Notes under the pieces: model-generated
Told to the model about the DNA's origin: nothing
The model's database searches: none
The model's input: only the letters and a program-made list of their open reading frames with translations
Part shown: positions 1 through 8,827 of the stretch, one piece after another
Numbering within the stretch: the stretch's first letter is position 1
How the letters are laid out: each line of letters begins with the position of its first letter
Translations under genes and position numbers: made by a program
Assembly: GCA_963808965.1 (NCBI GenBank)
Contig: CAWEHU010000010.1
Coordinates: 62,001-126,000 of the forward strand
Origin: CAWEHU01 sp963808965
GTDB lineage: Bacteria; Pseudomonadota; Alphaproteobacteria; Acetobacterales; Acetobacteraceae
Length of the DNA stretch: 64,000 nucleotides
Direction: 5' to 3'

Positions 1-55
1 AATGAACGACACCCAGGAGGCCGCGGCCGAGATGCGCCGCCGCCTTGGTTTCTGA
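1..55 (+). CDS. C-terminal tail of a gene that begins outside the window
   Basis: An open frame enters from the left edge and stops with TGA at 53-55. The last residues read MNDTQEAAAEMRRRLGF, an acidic then arginine-rich tail with no recognisable motif. The next gene starts 12 bases later on the same strand, so the two are probably co-transcribed. The ATG at base 2 could be internal. Nothing can be said about function. Confidence 0.45.
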   Translation, partial: MNDTQEAAAEMRRRLGF

Positions 56-67
56 TCGGGAAGAACG

Positions 68-1954
68 ATGCTGCAAATCCAGACCTTCGACCAGCGGCAA
101 GGCGGGAACGTGCTCTACAAGGCCCTGGCGCACCCGCTGGCCGCCGAGGGGATCGCGCGGCTTTACGCCCGCCTCGCGCAGTCCGGGCCGATCGCGCTCT
201 ACGATCCGGACGGCATCGCCGATGCGCTGTTCGCGCTCTACCCGGACGCGCCGCCCGTCGGGTCGCTCTTCGTTCACGACGTGCTCGCGGTCGGCACGCG
301 CCGCGCCGGCATGACCGCGCAGGCGCTGACGGATCTGCCGCGTTCAGGCGCGCGCACGGTTCTCATCGCGGCGTTCGATGCCTCGCGTATCGCCGCCCGT
401 ATGGCGCACCTGCTGCCGGAAGGGGCTGAGCTGCTTACGCTCGATGAGGCCCGCCTTCCGGCCGAGCTACTCACGAACCGCGCGCGCTACCTCGACAAGC
501 TGAATTTCGCGACGAACTTCGTCTTCTTCCGCGAAGCCGACGGGCTCTCGACGCGGCTCGTCACCGCCAATTACTGGGCGAGCTACGGAGCGGCGGCCGT
601 GCGCTTGTGGTTGCGCCTGTTCGATGAAAACGGCGAAGTGCTTGCCACGTGGGAGCAGCCCGTCGCCTCCGGTCCCGGCGGGATCGCGATCGACAGCCGG
701 GAGGTGCGCGCGCGCTTCGATCTGCCCCAGTTCACCGGTCAGCTGTTCCTGCACGCGATCGGCGTCGCCGGTCATGATGTCATCAAATACGCGCTCGACA
801 CCTACGCTTCGGAGAACGGGGCGAGCCTCTCCTGCACGCACGACGCCAATGCGTGGCCGTCGGACCGCTATGCCGGCCTACCGGCACCGCGGCCGGACGA
901 GCGCGTCGTGCTTTGGGTGCAGAACAGCCACGCCGCCCCGATTCCGGCCGGCACGCTCGCGCTCAATCGCATGGGTGTCGAGAAACCGGCGCCGCTCCGG
1001 TCGGAAGTAGGCCCGTTCGCGACGGTGGCGCTCGATGTCGCCGACCTGCTCCCGGATCTGCACTGGCCTGCCCAGATCGAGATTCGGGCCGGCCGGCACA
1101 TCGTGCGACCCCGTTACGAGGTGACGCGAGACGATCGCGTGCGTATCGCGCATGTGAACGTGGAGCGGGCGGATCTCAAACCCGATCTGGCTATTCCCGC
1201 GCTGCCGCCGCAGCTCGGCCGTGGCTACCTGCTGCCGTTCCCGGTGCTGGCGGGCGAACGCTTCCGCACCATCGTCCAGCCGAACCCGATGGCGGAGACG
1301 CAGGAGACGCTGCCGCTGCGCCTCGACGTGTTCAACGAGGCGGGAGAGCGAATCGGGGACCGGTTTCTGGGCTGTCTCCCGCGCAACCACAACCTCGCCG
1401 TCGATCTCGAGGAGCTGTCAGGCGGCGCTCAGGGGCATGCGGAATTGGTCTACGATTTCCGCGAGGGCGGACAGGCCGATGGCTGGATGCACACCTTGGT
1501 TCGTTACGAGGACCGCCGCTCGGGGCACGCCGCCGAGACCAGCTTCGGCGCCCACATCTTCAACACGCTGATGACGTACAAGGATGAGCCGCAATCCTAC
1601 TCCGGCCCGCCACCCGGACTCTCGACGCGGCTGTTCCTCAAGCTCGGTGACGCGCGGCGGCGCAGCTTCGCCGTACTGATCTACGCCGCTTCCGCGCCCT
1701 GGCATCCGCGCTCCTCGACGGTGCTACAGTTGCACAATGCGGATGGCCACCTCATCGCCGAGGAGCGTCTCTCGATCGCTTGCTCCGGGTCGGCCACGGT
1801 CTGGCCTCATGCGGTATTCGGGGACGAGGTGCTGCAAGGGGCCGGGCCGACCGGGTACGTGCTGGTGCGCGACGCCACTTGCCGCCTGTTCGGGTATCAC
1901 GGCCTGATGGACGACGCGGGCGCCTTTTCGCTCGATCACATGTTTGGTTTCTGA
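68..1954 (+). CDS. large conserved-looking protein of unknown function (628 aa)
   Basis: I do not recognise this protein. It has no signal peptide or membrane segment and shows no P-loop, Rossmann or zinc motif that I can find. The N-terminal 120 residues look alpha/beta (short hydrophobic strands such as RTVLIAAFD). The remaining 500 residues read as alternating short beta strands with many aromatic residues, as in stacked beta-sandwich domains, ending in SLDHMFGF. The start is ATG after a GGGAAG ribosome site and sits 12 bases after the preceding gene, so it may be the second gene of an operon. It faces the uronate transporter gene convergently with 35 bases between stops. Codon use matches the neighbours and the frame is long and uninterrupted, so I am confident it is coding but not of its role. 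Confidence 0.75.
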   Translation: MLQIQTFDQRQGGNVLYKALAHPLAAEGIARLYARLAQSGPIALYDPDGIADALFALYPDAPPVGSLFVHDVLAVGTRRAGMTAQALTDLPRSGARTVLIAAFDASRIAARMAHLLPEGAELLTLDEARLPAELLTNRARYLDKLNFATNFVFFREADGLSTRLVTANYWASYGAAAVRLWLRLFDENGEVLATWEQPVASGPGGIAIDSREVRARFDLPQFTGQLFLHAIGVAGHDVIKYALDTYASENGASLSCTHDANAWPSDRYAGLPAPRPDERVVLWVQNSHAAPIPAGTLALNRMGVEKPAPLRSEVGPFATVALDVADLLPDLHWPAQIEIRAGRHIVRPRYEVTRDDRVRIAHVNVERADLKPDLAIPALPPQLGRGYLLPFPVLAGERFRTIVQPNPMAETQETLPLRLDVFNEAGERIGDRFLGCLPRNHNLAVDLEELSGGAQGHAELVYDFREGGQADGWMHTLVRYEDRRSGHAAETSFGAHIFNTLMTYKDEPQSYSGPPPGLSTRLFLKLGDARRRSFAVLIYAASAPWHPRSSTVLQLHNADGHLIAEERLSIACSGSATVWPHAVFGDEVLQGAGPTGYVLVRDATCRLFGYHGLMDDAGAFSLDHMFGF

Positions 1955-1989
1955 GCGGGCTCACATGACCGGACGGACAACCTGTGCCT

Positions 1990-3300
1990 CTACTCGGCGG
2001 GTGCCATGGAGGCGATCAGCTCGCTGCGCCGCTTCGGGAGCATGAAGTGGACCACCAGGGTCGCCACCACATAGGCGCCGGCACCCGCGAAGAAGACGAG
2101 CGTGTAGTTGTTATGAGTTGCATCGAGCACGTGGCCGATCACGACGGCGGAGAACCCGCTCAGGATCGAGCTGATGCAACCCCCGAGGCCGACGGCGCCG
2201 GCCACCGCGTTGTTCGGCATCGTATCCGACACCAAGGTGAACAGATTGGCCGAGAAGCCCTGGTGCGCCGCCATCGCCAAGCCGATCAACAGCACCGCGA
2301 TCCAGATCGAGTTGACCATCGGCGCCAGGAACACGGGCACGGTGCAAAGGGCGCAAACCAGCAAGGCCAGTTTGCGGGCAGTGAAGACTCCGAGGCCGGC
2401 TTTGATCAGCCTGCCCGACAGCCAGCCGCCGCCGACCGAGCCGACGTCCGTCATCAGGTAGATCACCACGAGAGGCAGGCCCAACGCCATGAGGTTGACG
2501 TTGAACTTGGAGAACAGGAAGCTCGGCACCCAATTATTGTAAAACCACCACACAGGGTTGGTCAGAATAGCCCCGAGCATATACGTCCAAGTTCCCGCAT
2601 AGGTCAGTAATTTGGCCCAGGGAACCTTCTTCATAGGGACTTCCGGGTCGCTCTGTATGTAGGCGAGTTCGGCCGGAGAGACTTTCGGGTGTTGTTCGGG
2701 TGCCCTGTACATCACAAACCAGAACACGACCCAAACGAAGCCGACCCCACCGGTTACATAGAATGCCGTCTGCCAGCCCCAGTTGGCGGTGACGAAAGCC
2801 GCGATGATAGGCGCGAGCAGACCGCCTATATTGCTGCCCGAGTTGAAAACGCCCGTGGCCAAGGCTCGGTCCCGCACCGGGAACCAGGTGGCGACGGACT
2901 TGATGCAGGTCGGGAAATTGCCGCCCTCGCCGAGTCCAAGAAAAACGCGAGCGATGGCGAAGCCGGAAACCGAAGTGATCAGCCCGTGCGCGGTGGACGC
3001 GGCGGACCAGATCATCGCGGCGACGGCAAGGCCGATTCGTATGCCGACTTTATCCGTGAAGGCGCCCATGCCGGCGTAGCCGGCCGCATACGCCATGCTG
3101 AAGGCGAAGACGATGTCGCCGTATTCGCTCTCGTTGAAATGCAGATCGCCCTGGATCGTCGGTTTCAGCACGCCCAGCAGGTTGCGATCCATGTAGTTGA
3201 TCGTGGTAATGACGAAGAGCAGCCCGATGACGACCCACCGGTAGTGGCCCGCGGGCGCCATCCTTGCTTCCTGCGAGCGCTCGCTACTGGTTTGCAACAT
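1990..3300 (-). CDS. MFS transporter, hexuronate/sugar-acid (ACS) family
   Basis: A 436-residue major facilitator with twelve predicted membrane segments. The first begins at about residue 22 (RWVVIGLLFVITTINYMDR), and the NYMDR ending is typical of the anion:cation symporter branch containing ExuT, GudP and DgoT. A second block, FLGLGEGGNFP near residue 120, is also typical of that branch. It lies downstream of a uronate dehydrogenase on the same strand with 139 bases between them, so glucuronate or galacturonate is the likely substrate, imported with protons across the inner membrane. The ATG at 3300 follows GGGAGG with good spacing; an internal ATG at 3261 also has an AGGAAGCAAGG site and would remove 13 hydrophilic residues. 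The exact sugar acid is inference from context. Confidence 0.85.
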   Translation of the reverse strand: MLQTSSERSQEARMAPAGHYRWVVIGLLFVITTINYMDRNLLGVLKPTIQGDLHFNESEYGDIVFAFSMAYAAGYAGMGAFTDKVGIRIGLAVAAMIWSAASTAHGLITSVSGFAIARVFLGLGEGGNFPTCIKSVATWFPVRDRALATGVFNSGSNIGGLLAPIIAAFVTANWGWQTAFYVTGGVGFVWVVFWFVMYRAPEQHPKVSPAELAYIQSDPEVPMKKVPWAKLLTYAGTWTYMLGAILTNPVWWFYNNWVPSFLFSKFNVNLMALGLPLVVIYLMTDVGSVGGGWLSGRLIKAGLGVFTARKLALLVCALCTVPVFLAPMVNSIWIAVLLIGLAMAAHQGFSANLFTLVSDTMPNNAVAGAVGLGGCISSILSGFSAVVIGHVLDATHNNYTLVFFAGAGAYVVATLVVHFMLPKRRSELIASMAPAE

Positions 3301-3439
3301 CTCGGCCTCCCGATCGGGCTTGTTCTGGTTGATTGTTGGGGACGAACCTAGCGTGCCGTCTCAAGCCCGACAATCCCGCCGCGCGAGAGAGCCTGTCGCA
3401 CCCATGCCCGCCAGGCGCGACGTTTCTCGAGTGGCATCC

Positions 3440-4252
3440 TTAGCCGGGCCGGCGCTCTGGCGGGGTGTAGTCGATGGCCGCGAAGCTGCCGCCTTGGTAA
3501 TGGCGGCCGGGCTCGCCCAGCGGGTTGGGCCGCGCCAGGATCTCGGCAGCAAAGTCCTCGGAATTCTGCATGGGCCGGTAGCCCAGGCGCTCACAGCCGG
3601 TGGGAGTCCAGTAGCTCCGGGTGTTGTTGGATACGCCCCAGGCGACGAGGTAGCCCAACTCCCCGGGTGGCGCCTCGATGCAGCGCATCGTGAACTGCAG
3701 CAGATCGTCGAGGCCGAACCAGGTGCTGAGGTGGCGCGGCTCGGTCGGCCGCTCGATCGCACTCCCGATGCGTACGCACACGCTCTCGATTCCGTGCTTG
3801 TCCCAGTAGAGCCGCGCCAAGCCCTCGCCCCACATCTTGCTCAGGCCGTAAAAGCCGTCGGGGCGGAAGTCGCAATCGAGGCCAAGCTTCTCCTCGACCG
3901 GGTGCATCCCGATCGCGTGGTTGGAGCTGGCGAAGACGACCCGCTTCACTCCGTGCCGCCGCGCGCCCTCATAGACTTGGTGGAGCCCCACCAAATTGTT
4001 CTCGATCACCTCGGGCAAGGGCCGCTCCACGCTAGTCCCGGCCAGGTGGATCAGCACGTCCACGCCCGCGAGCAGCCGGTCCACGATCGCGGCGTCGCGC
4101 AGGTCGCCATGACAGACATCCTCGTCCGGGCGGAGCGGCGTTAGGGGGCTACGGCCACCTGCCGAGCGAAGATCCACGCCGCGCTCAAGCAGCACGGGCC
4201 GCAGAAACCGCCCTAGCTGACCACCTGCACCGGAAAGCGCGACCTTGGTCAT
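3440..4252 (-). CDS. udh: uronate dehydrogenase (NAD-dependent)
   Basis: A 270-residue short-chain dehydrogenase of the extended epimerase type. It should oxidise D-galacturonate or D-glucuronate at C1 to the aldarolactone with NAD+, the first step of oxidative uronate breakdown in the cytoplasm. Visible signatures are the N-terminal nucleotide loop SGAGGQLGRFLRP, the catalytic block RPDGFYGLSKMWGE with the YxxxK pair, and FASSNHAIG, all closely matching the Agrobacterium Udh pattern; length also agrees with about 265 residues. I chose the ATG at 4252, preceded by GAGGAGACGAGG, rather than an upstream extension that overlaps the next gene and does not resemble the family. It precedes the sugar-acid MFS gene. 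Later pathway enzymes (lactonase, aldarate dehydratase) are not in the window. Confidence 0.88.
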   Translation of the reverse strand: MTKVALSGAGGQLGRFLRPVLLERGVDLRSAGGRSPLTPLRPDEDVCHGDLRDAAIVDRLLAGVDVLIHLAGTSVERPLPEVIENNLVGLHQVYEGARRHGVKRVVFASSNHAIGMHPVEEKLGLDCDFRPDGFYGLSKMWGEGLARLYWDKHGIESVCVRIGSAIERPTEPRHLSTWFGLDDLLQFTMRCIEAPPGELGYLVAWGVSNNTRSYWTPTGCERLGYRPMQNSEDFAAEILARPNPLGEPGRHYQGGSFAAIDYTPPERRPG

Positions 4253-4458
4253 CCTCGTCTCCTCGTATTGATCGAGCCGCGGCCGCTCGCGACCACATCG
4301 GCACTCATCTGTAGGACGCCTGCGCATGGAAGTCAGCCACTCGTAATGCGAACGCAACGGAGTAGCAGCCGTCGCCCATCCGAACTCGCGTGCGTAATGA
4401 CGGTGAATCGTAGGCAACGCCCACTCGTGCCGCAATCGTGCGCGGTCAGCGGACGCTC

Positions 4459-4860
4459 TCAGCTCGGCTTGGGGGCCTGCTGCTTCTTGGCACTGTGGCG
4501 GCCGCCGACGTGGAAGCCGCCCTGGTCGGCTTCCTTCTGGCACATATACGCGCCGTGTTTCGTCTTGCCGTAGTACTTGGTGCCGGGCAGGTGATAGGCC
4601 TTCGAGCCGCCGGTATTGGCCCACACGACGGTATCTCCGGGGCAGTGCGCCTTGGCCGCAGCCTCGGCGCTGAATTGATTGGTCGCCAGCGTCGAAGGCG
4701 GGGTTGTCGGCCGCGACGTCAGCGGGGGAACAAGGCGACCGCCGGCTGGTGGCGTTCCGGAAGGCGTCTGCGCCGGTGCTTGCGCCGGGGCCTGGGCGAG
4801 TGTGACAGCCGGCCCGGCCAGCAGCACGGCGAGGAAAGCGGCGGTCGCGGTTCGAATCAT
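4459..4860 (-). CDS. small secreted protein with metal-site-like CPGDTVVWANT domain
   Basis: A 133-residue protein with a Sec signal peptide (residues 1-22, ending TLAQA), a proline/threonine-rich linker (about 23-60) and a compact C-terminal domain. That domain contains CPGDTVVWAN, HLPGTKYYGKTKHGAYMC and a basic end. This small cysteine-containing domain recurs in many proteobacterial exported proteins; the two cysteines and nearby histidines could form a disulfide or bind metal, but its function is unknown to me. It lies 21 bases downstream of the PsiF-like gene on the same strand and may share its transcript. The start is an ATG with GGAGAATCGAC upstream. Confidence 0.75.
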   Translation of the reverse strand: MIRTATAAFLAVLLAGPAVTLAQAPAQAPAQTPSGTPPAGGRLVPPLTSRPTTPPSTLATNQFSAEAAAKAHCPGDTVVWANTGGSKAYHLPGTKYYGKTKHGAYMCQKEADQGGFHVGGRHSAKKQQAPKPS

Positions 4861-4881
4861 GTCGATTCTCCGGTGAGAGGT

Positions 4882-5190
4882 TCAGCCGCGCAGACACGTG
4901 CTCATGAAGCTCTTACGAGCATCGCCGTTGAGCTTTTGGCTGCTCGCCTGCACGTTGCAAGCCTTCATTTTGTCTTGCTGCGTCATTGGTGCGGGCGCGG
5001 CGGCCGCGGTCTTGCCGCTAAGGCAATCGGTCATGAAGCTCTTGCGGGCATCGCTCGACAATTTCTGGTCGGCTGCCTGCGCGTTGCAGGCCTTCATCCT
5101 GTCCTGTTGGCTGTTCTGGGCTGACGCGGGCGCGGCCAGACCGAACAGCAGGACGGAGGTGGCAAGCGACGCGAATAGACGCTTCATCAT
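4882..5190 (-). CDS. psiF: PsiF-repeat secreted protein
   Basis: A 102-residue exported protein with a signal peptide (residues 1-25, cleavage near ASA-Q) followed by two copies of the PsiF repeat. Each copy runs MKACNxQAxxxKLxxDARKSFM then xCL, at about residues 32-58 and 74-100. In E. coli psiF is phosphate-starvation induced and its biochemical role is unknown; here only the repeat structure is seen. I chose ATG 5190, seven bases after GGAG, over a TTG two codons upstream. It probably forms a two-gene unit with the small secreted protein that follows. No obvious Pho box was found by eye. Confidence 0.8.
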   Translation of the reverse strand: MMKRLFASLATSVLLFGLAAPASAQNSQQDRMKACNAQAADQKLSSDARKSFMTDCLSGKTAAAAPAPMTQQDKMKACNVQASSQKLNGDARKSFMSTCLRG

Positions 5191-5316
5191 CGACAATCTC
5201 CGTTTCCTTCAGGAACAAAGCCGCGAATCGACTGCATGATTACGCTCGCAGTAGGACCTACTTGCGTCCTTCATTTCAAGAAGGAGTAACGGTTGCAGGC
5301 GGATTTAACCGTTGCC

Positions 5317-6675
5317 TCACCGTCCGGTGTCGGTCGGCCCTGGTTCGCCGAATACACGCGAGAACAGCTCGTCCAGCTTGCCCAAGTGCATCCCGGGGTC
5401 CATCGCGCGATCGAGGTCGGCGCCGGAGACTCGGCCCGCCAACTCGGGGTCGGCTTCGAGGTTCTCCCTGAAGCTGCGCGCCTCGGAGGTCCCGAGCTTG
5501 GTCCAGGTCTCCATCGCATTGCGCTGTACAAGTCGGTAGGCGTCCTCGCGCGAGATGCCGGCCCGCGTCAGGGCGAGCAGCACCTCACCGCTGTGAACGA
5601 CGCCGCCAAGGCTCTCGAGGTTGGCCAGCATCCGATCGCGATAGACGGTGAGCCGTTCGATCATGCCGGCCAGCCGCATGAGCCCAAAATCCAGCGCGAT
5701 GGTGGCGTCCGGCGCGATGACACGCTCCACGCTGGAATGGCTGATATCCCGCTCGTGCCAAAGCGCCACGTTCTCGAGGGCGGGCACCACCGAACCGCGT
5801 ACCAGGCGCGCGAGGCCGGTCAGGTTCTCGCTCAAGACCGGGTTTCGCTTGTGGGGCATCGCACTGCTGCCCTTCTGGCCGGGGTGGAAGAACTCTTCCG
5901 CTTCCCGCACCTCGGAACGTTGCAGGTGCCGTACTTCCGTGGCCAGCCGTTCGATCCCGCTCGCAACGACCGCGAGGGCGCAGAAGAACGCGGCGTGGCG
6001 GTCCCGCGGGATCACCTGGGTCGAGACCGACTCGACCGCCAGCCCGAGCTGCTCCGCCACGAACTTTTCCACGCGGGGATCGACGTGAGCGTAGGTGCCG
6101 ACCGCACCGCTCACGGCGGCAACGGCGATCTCCTTTCCAGCGGCGACCAATCGCTCGCGGTTGCGCGCGAACTCGGCATAGTGGCCGGCGAGCTTGAGCC
6201 CGAACGTGGTCGGTTCCGCGTGAATCCCGTGGCTGCGGCCTATGGTCAGCGTGAACTTGTGCTCGAAGGCGCGGGCCTTCAGCGCGGCGAGCACGGCGTC
6301 GACATCCTTGAGCAGGAGGTCGGTCGCTTGCGTGAGCTGGACGGAAAGGCAGGTATCGAGCACATCGCTGCTCGTCATGCCCTGGTGCATGAAGCGGCTT
6401 TCCGGCCCGATTCCCTCTCCGAGCCAGGTCAGGAAGGCGATCACGTCATGTCGCGTCTCGCGCTCGATCGCGTCGATGCGTTCCAGATCCGCGGCCGTGA
6501 TGTCGGCGACCTTGGCCGCACCCCTCTCGCGAATGGTGCGCGCGGCGTCCTCGGGGATCGCGCCGATCCGGGCCATGCCTTCGGCCGCGAGCGCCTCGAT
6601 CTCGAACCAGATGCGGAACCGGTTTTCCGGCGCCCAGATGGCCGCCATTTCGGGTCTCGTGTAACGAGGGACCAT
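5317..6675 (-). CDS. purB: adenylosuccinate lyase
   Basis: A 452-residue member of the fumarase/aspartase superfamily. It cleaves SAICAR to AICAR plus fumarate, and adenylosuccinate to AMP plus fumarate, in cytoplasmic de novo purine synthesis. Diagnostic blocks are MHQGMTSSDVLDT (about residue 85), GRSHGIHAEP with the catalytic histidine, and the family signature SSAMPHKRNP near residue 260. Length fits bacterial PurB (430-455). I used the ATG at 6675, the start of MVPRYTRPEMAAIW, because this is the normal N-terminus; the same frame stays open much further upstream but crosses the divergent terC-like gene. It is a biosynthetic purine gene, separate from the catabolic island that starts at 16 kb. 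Confidence 0.93.
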   Translation of the reverse strand: MVPRYTRPEMAAIWAPENRFRIWFEIEALAAEGMARIGAIPEDAARTIRERGAAKVADITAADLERIDAIERETRHDVIAFLTWLGEGIGPESRFMHQGMTSSDVLDTCLSVQLTQATDLLLKDVDAVLAALKARAFEHKFTLTIGRSHGIHAEPTTFGLKLAGHYAEFARNRERLVAAGKEIAVAAVSGAVGTYAHVDPRVEKFVAEQLGLAVESVSTQVIPRDRHAAFFCALAVVASGIERLATEVRHLQRSEVREAEEFFHPGQKGSSAMPHKRNPVLSENLTGLARLVRGSVVPALENVALWHERDISHSSVERVIAPDATIALDFGLMRLAGMIERLTVYRDRMLANLESLGGVVHSGEVLLALTRAGISREDAYRLVQRNAMETWTKLGTSEARSFRENLEADPELAGRVSGADLDRAMDPGMHLGKLDELFSRVFGEPGPTDTGR

Positions 6676-6783
6676 CTCTGCCGTTTCAACTTTCCTGCTC
6701 GCGGGGTCGAGGCCAGCTAGACCGGGCATCGAGGGTTGGCAAGGGCGCCGCTCGACAACGCGAATTGAAGGATACGGCCGCGC

Positions 6784-7380
6784 ATGATCGAGGCTCTGTT
6801 CAGCCACGACCTCGCCGCACTGGCGCAGGTGCTGTTCATCGACATCGCTCTGGCCGGCGACAACGCAGTCGTCGTCGGGATGGCGGTGGCCGGCTTGCCC
6901 GCAAGACAGCAGCGCCGCGCCATTGTCGCCGGCATCGCGGGCGCGACCGTCATTCGCGTTGCACTCGGCGCGGTCACGTTGCAATTGCTCGCGATCATCG
7001 GACTCACGCTGGCGGGCGGCATCCTGCTGCTGTGGGTCTGCTGGAAGATGTTCCGCGAATTGCGCCGAAGCCGCGGGAGCGAGTCGCATACCGAGATCCG
7101 GCACAAGACGCTGGGTCAGGCGATGTTGCAGATCATGCTCGCCGATTTGTCGATGAGCCTCGACAACGTTCTGGCGGTTGCCGGCGCGGCCAGTGGGAGC
7201 ACATGGGTGCTGGTGGCTGGCTTGACTTCTTCGGTGATTCTCATGGGCGTGGCGGCCGGGTTCATCGCCAAGCTGCTGGAGCGGCACCACTGGATCGCCT
7301 GGATCGGGTTGGCGATCGTGCTCTACGTCGCCGTCAAGATGATCTCGGAAGGGTCGCGGGAAGTGGCCGCGTCTTTCTAA
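6784..7380 (+). CDS. TerC-family integral membrane protein
   Basis: A 198-residue membrane protein with about seven hydrophobic segments. It carries two acidic TerC motifs: DIALAGDNAVVVG in the first segment (residues 20-32) and DLSMSLDNVLAVAG near residue 121. TerC/YjbE proteins are linked to manganese and other metal export or to metalation of exported proteins; which applies here cannot be told. It is divergent from purB (108 bases between starts) and convergent with panC, with seven bases between stops. The intergenic space with purB probably holds both promoters. No yybP-ykoY-type manganese riboswitch was recognised by eye. Confidence 0.85.
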   Translation: MIEALFSHDLAALAQVLFIDIALAGDNAVVVGMAVAGLPARQQRRAIVAGIAGATVIRVALGAVTLQLLAIIGLTLAGGILLLWVCWKMFRELRRSRGSESHTEIRHKTLGQAMLQIMLADLSMSLDNVLAVAGAASGSTWVLVAGLTSSVILMGVAAGFIAKLLERHHWIAWIGLAIVLYVAVKMISEGSREVAASF

Positions 7381-7387
7381 TTTACGC

Positions 7388-8224
7388 TCAGCCCACCGGA
7401 ACGTTGTCCAGCAGGCGCACCGATCCCAAGCGTGCGGCTGCGACGAGTTGCGCCGGCGGCCGGGCCGCCTCGATCGGCTCGAGCGTCGTCGCATCGACGA
7501 GCGCGAGGTAATCGGGAAAAAGGCCCGCCGCCTCCAGCGACGCGCGCGCGCGATCGAGCGGGGCTGCCGCGGGTCCGCCCGGAGCTAGGCTTGCGGCGAG
7601 GGCGCGAAGCGTCTCGAACAAGGCGGGCGCCAGCCGGCGCTCGGCTGGGGTGAGAAACCGGTTCCTGGAGGAGAGAGCGACGCCGTCCGGCTCGCGCACG
7701 GTCGGCACGCCGACGATCCGAACCGGAAGGTGCAGATCCCGCGCCATGCGGCTGACGACCTGCAACTGCTGCCAGTCCTTCTCGCCGAAGAAGGCGAGAT
7801 CGGCCCCGACTTGGCCGAAAAGCTTGGCGCAGACAGTGGCGACCCCGCGAAAGTGTCCGGGGCGCGCCGTGCCTTCCCAATATCGCGCCGGTCCCGTGAC
7901 CTCGACCGTGGTGGCTTCCTGAGCGGGATACATCGCGGCCACGTCGGGCAACCAAGCCGCGTGACACCCGGCCGCATCCAGCGCTGCCAGGTCGCCCGCT
8001 TCATCGCGCGGGTAGCGCGCCAGATCCTCGTTCGGCCCGAACTGGAGGGGATTGACGAAAATCGAGGCGACCGTTGCAGCTCCCGAACGGAGGGCGCTCT
8101 CGACGAGAGCCAGATGTCCGGCGTGCAGCGCGCCCATCGTGGGAACCAGCGCGATACGAGAATGGGTAGCCCGCAGCTCGGTGCAGACAGCCTGGAGCTC
8201 CGGAAGGGTACGGGCGGCTTTCAT
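7388..8224 (-). CDS. panC: pantoate--beta-alanine ligase
   Basis: A 278-residue cytoplasmic enzyme that joins pantoate and beta-alanine with ATP through a pantoyl-adenylate to give pantothenate for coenzyme A. Seen in order: PTMGALHAGHLALV with the HxGH nucleotide motif (about residue 30), FVNPLQFGPNEDLARYPR, the FFGEKDWQQL block near 150 and the KMSKS-like SSRNRFL near 185. Length is normal (about 280). It starts with ATG and ends nearly abutting the terC-like gene. panB is not adjacent in this window. Confidence 0.93.
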   Translation of the reverse strand: MKAARTLPELQAVCTELRATHSRIALVPTMGALHAGHLALVESALRSGAATVASIFVNPLQFGPNEDLARYPRDEAGDLAALDAAGCHAAWLPDVAAMYPAQEATTVEVTGPARYWEGTARPGHFRGVATVCAKLFGQVGADLAFFGEKDWQQLQVVSRMARDLHLPVRIVGVPTVREPDGVALSSRNRFLTPAERRLAPALFETLRALAASLAPGGPAAAPLDRARASLEAAGLFPDYLALVDATTLEPIEAARPPAQLVAAARLGSVRLLDNVPVG

Positions 8225-8288
8225 CGCGGGACAATCTGGCGTTGCCGCCGAGGTCCCGCAAGCAACGCCTAGCCGGACGGCGATCTAG

Positions 8289-8747
8289 CTAGCCCGCCGT
8301 TCCGCGAATTCGCCCGCGCTGGTTGGTAGGGCAGGAGCACGGCGTTCCGGGCACCGCGGTCGCCTGCAACGGACAACGGTACGGGCCGGCGAAGCAGGCC
8401 TGGGCCGTCCCGGACTGGGGGCTAAACGTTGTGACCGGGGGCGGCGCGTAGATCACAGGAGGCGGCGCGTAGACGATGGGGGGTCCGACGACCACGGGCG
8501 GAGCGATGAATACACCGCCCCAGCAACATCCCCATCCGCCACCCCAGCCCCAACCGCCGCCCCAACCCCAGCCACCCCCGCGCCAGCCCCAGCCTCCGCC
8601 GCCCCAGCCTCCGCCATGCCAGCCCGATCCACCGCGCCAGCCTCCCCCGCCACGCCAGTCGGCGTGGGCCGGGGAGGCCGCGCATACGCCAAGGACAGCC
8701 GCCGTCGCCAGACAGGCGGTTACAAGCGAGCGCGCTGAATGAGGCAT
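8289..8747 (-). CDS. secreted glycine/tryptophan- then proline-rich protein
   Basis: A 152-residue protein with a clear signal peptide (residues 1-29, ending AHA-D). The next 48 residues are made almost entirely of glycine and tryptophan with a few arginines and a CCW step. A proline/valine stretch follows (VVVGPPIVYAPPPV), then a C-terminal cysteine-containing tail ending near CPTNQRGRIRG. Such low-complexity envelope proteins are common in alphaproteobacteria and have no defined activity. The gene is 81 bases from the divergent yjbQ gene. The complementary strand in the repeat also stays open, but the signal peptide supports this strand. Confidence 0.7.
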   Translation of the reverse strand: MPHSARSLVTACLATAAVLGVCAASPAHADWRGGGGWRGGSGWHGGGWGGGGWGWRGGGWGWGGGWGWGGGWGCCWGGVFIAPPVVVGPPIVYAPPPVIYAPPPVTTFSPQSGTAQACFAGPYRCPLQATAVPGTPCSCPTNQRGRIRGTAG

Positions 8748-8827
8748 GGCCGTCGTCTCCCTGACGCGTAATATCGTGGCCGGGCCAGGTGCATTAAAGA
8801 GCCAGCGAGGGAGCCCAGTCGTCCGGG

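Noticed and set aside
853..1587. Second-frame reading inside the 628-residue gene
   Set aside because: Low-complexity alanine/arginine/proline translation typical of GC-rich shadow frames.
1984..3351. Plus-strand frames opposite the MFS transporter
   Set aside because: Rich in H, Q, R, D and G with no hydrophobic pattern; the minus strand gives a perfect twelve-helix transporter.
4253..4897. N-terminal extension of the uronate dehydrogenase frame through the neighbouring small secreted protein gene
   Set aside because: The extension overlaps the secreted protein gene on the same strand and has no family likeness. A strong ribosome site precedes the internal ATG at 4252.
6676..7494. Long open frame extending purB upstream across the terC-like gene
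   Set aside because: It is antisense to a clear membrane protein gene and arginine-rich without motifs. PurB proteins start at the internal ATG.
8453..8692. Alternative glycine/alanine-rich frames in the gly-trp repeat region
   Set aside because: They arise from the simple repeat; only the frame with a signal peptide is credible.
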